From: Patiria pectinifera
Taxonomy: Eukaryota > Echinodermata > Asteroidea > Valvatida > Asterinidae
Direction of reading: 5' to 3'
NCBI GenBank assembly: GCA_029964075.1
Contig: CM057149.1
Location: forward strand, 12,100,465-12,164,464
Length of the DNA stretch: 64,000 nt
Of the stretch, positions 63,201-64,000 are shown one piece after another. The position numbers and the translations under genes are program-made. The notes beneath the pieces are model-generated. The model was not told the DNA's origin. It saw only the letters and a program-made list of their open reading frames with translations, and ran no database searches. Positions within the stretch are counted from its first letter, which is position 1; each line of letters opens with the position of its first letter.

Positions 63201-64000
63201 ATTTCTGATTCATGCAGGAGTTGGTGTTGCAATGTCCCATGGCCCCCCAATTGTGGAAATGCTTCTGTATTTTCCAAATAACCCGGCACTGCCTTTTAGC
63301 ATTATTAGTTCCGGCGCCGGATTTGGAATGATGTTATGCCCTCCTCTGGCGGAATTCCTGATAGACATCTACGGTTGGCGTGGAGCCATGTTGTTATTTG
63401 CTGCACTGAGCGCTCATATCTGCGTTCTTGGTGTCATTATAAAGCCGTCCTCATCAGCCTACACGGCACTGGGAAATGGATGTTCTCGTTTTCAGAAAAT
63501 AGAGGACAATGACAACAAGTTAAGGAGATGTTGCACACTCGCTTTCAAGAGTTTCTGTGAGTTCTTGGCCTTGGACGTGCTGTGGTACGAACCGAAGTTT
63601 ATCATCCATGCTCTTGTTAGCTTTCTAGTTGGCGTCATGTACAGCGCTTGGATGATTTTCCTCGTTCCTCACGCAATTGCAAGAGGTATCGAGAGTCAAC
63701 TGGCAAGTTTCCTCTCTTCAGTGGGTGGAGTTGGGACTTTACTCGGACGGATAATACAAGGACCCGTCATGCACCGTAACTGGATCCAGGCGGTTCAGCT
63801 GTCCACCCTCCTTGCTTTCCTCAACGTACTTGCGTTCGTGCTAGACCCTATAATTTCAGACAACTACCCCGGATTGGCATGCCTGGCTTTCGTGAATGGC
63901 CTGAGTCTTGGCACGATGGCAGTTTTGTTAATCCTGGTGGCTAAGCAAGTCTTGAGTGAAGATCTAAGCGTCCAAGGTTGGGGAACACTACTTGTCTTCT
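60097..64000 (+). CDS. Transporter B: SLC16 / monocarboxylate-transporter-like, incomplete at window end
   Basis: Exons 60097-60286, 61415-61555 and 63218-64000 (continuing) form one frame without stops. It has the MCT signature DGGYGW, GTFKSFGVFLLP, then FSVFVTLWG, and in the large exon GVGVAMSHGPPIVEML, YGWRGAMLL, a short loop with SRFQKIEDNDNKLRRC, and SFLVGVMYSAWMIFLVPHAI. Twelve-helix plasma-membrane carrier family for monocarboxylates; substrate unknown. Exon lengths and phases equal those of transporter A. As in A, the YFxKRR motif of helix 5 is missing (YFPNNPALP). About 33 nt of the large exon (by comparison with A) and the last exon lie beyond the window. Confidence 0.9.
60737..60868. 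repeat. Tandem duplication, 64-bp unit x2
   Basis: Units begin AATTTGAATTGTAAAGTACT at 60737 and 60801. Each unit itself holds two GAATTGTAAAGTACTTTCCT copies. Near-identical, so recent. Transporter B intron. Confidence 0.9.
61415..61555 (+). CDS. Transporter B, second exon of model
   Basis: Acceptor ATATGTGCAG, donor TGGG|GTAAGT; 141 nt, phase 1 to 1. IPLVNILGKKHGTKVLVVGG then a helix and FSVFVTLWG. Confidence 0.92.
61931..63105. mobile_element. GCTCGTACCCCC TIR element, copy 2, with internal palindrome
   Basis: Ends GTTCGCTCGTACCCCCACCC and a right end GGCGGGGGTACGAGCGAAC are inverted over about 40 bp (through CAGGACGCTGGGATAC / GTATCCCAGCGTCCTG). The interior shares TTAAACGGCCGTTAAGACTGA and GTCCGCAATGAAACAGAAAT with copy 1 at 39691. 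At 1175 bp it is longer than copy 1 because of extra sequence including the palindrome at 62405-62611. Transporter B intron, ending 112 bp before the large exon. Confidence 0.85.
62405..62611. repeat. Long near-perfect palindrome, arms about 100 bp
   Basis: Left arm runs from GATTCAATACCAGGGTGAG through GCGTACTGCTCGACACCCCG to GAGCTTCACGGA. The right arm (about 62511-62611) is its reverse complement, with only two or three mismatches seen; the loop is about 5-10 bp. It lies inside the TIR element. Confidence 0.9.
63218..64000 (+). CDS. Transporter B, large exon, runs off the window
   Basis: Acceptor TTCATGCAG; phase 1 in. 783 nt visible of an expected 816. Identical to transporter A over 63323-63404 and 63625-63671. 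Confidence 0.93.

Overview
This is animal nuclear DNA. It has large introns with GT/AG borders, no operons, AT-rich spacers and dense small transposons. Two protein-coding loci are certain. One is a complete poly(ADP-ribose) polymerase 1 (PARP1) gene of 23 coding exons at 14241-45728. The other is a pair of SLC16 / monocarboxylate-transporter-like genes lying on either side of it (8049-10672, and 60097 to the window end, where it runs off). All three genes are on the + strand. PARP1 domain order, the paralogous transporters, poly-G/C-tailed miniature elements and the style of the LINE, Ty3/gypsy and SINE remnants suggest a marine invertebrate, most likely a deuterostome such as an echinoderm. 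The species cannot be fixed from the sequence alone.

Layout. 1-8048: transposon debris, including a broken Ty3/gypsy pol with a possible 3' LTR, GGCGT-ended miniature elements, a CR1/L2-like reverse transcriptase fragment, degenerate C2H2 zinc-finger fragments and the first GC-palindrome minisatellite. 8049-10672: transporter A, with four internal/terminal coding exons; its start exon is uncertain. 10673-14240: spacer with one TIR element and tandem repeats. 14241-45728: PARP1. All 23 exon joins were worked out by reading frame; they give one uninterrupted frame of 1020 codons plus stop, with the zinc ligands, WGR motif and catalytic H-Y-E residues all present. Its introns hold many repeats: a TTAA-flanked piggyBac-type miniature element, a 31-bp CCATGG minisatellite, SINE-like pieces, a gag remnant and two foldback elements. 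45729-58739: a 13-kb repeat-rich spacer with foldback elements, including one with minisatellite-filled inverted arms. 58740-64000: transporter B, with the same exon sizes and phases as A. Its introns hold a tandem repeat and a TIR element containing a 100-bp-arm palindrome.

How the genes relate. PARP1 is a nuclear DNA-break sensor that uses NAD+; the transporters are plasma-membrane carriers. Nothing links them functionally. The two transporters are a duplicated pair: identical intron phases and exon lengths, plus an 82-bp stretch of complete identity inside otherwise diverged exons, which suggests recent gene conversion.

I found no new enzymatic or defence system. The most unusual material is structural: several unrelated foldback/TIR elements built from internal tandem repeats, a telomere-type TTAGGG tract bracketed by inverted minisatellite, and a long near-perfect palindrome.
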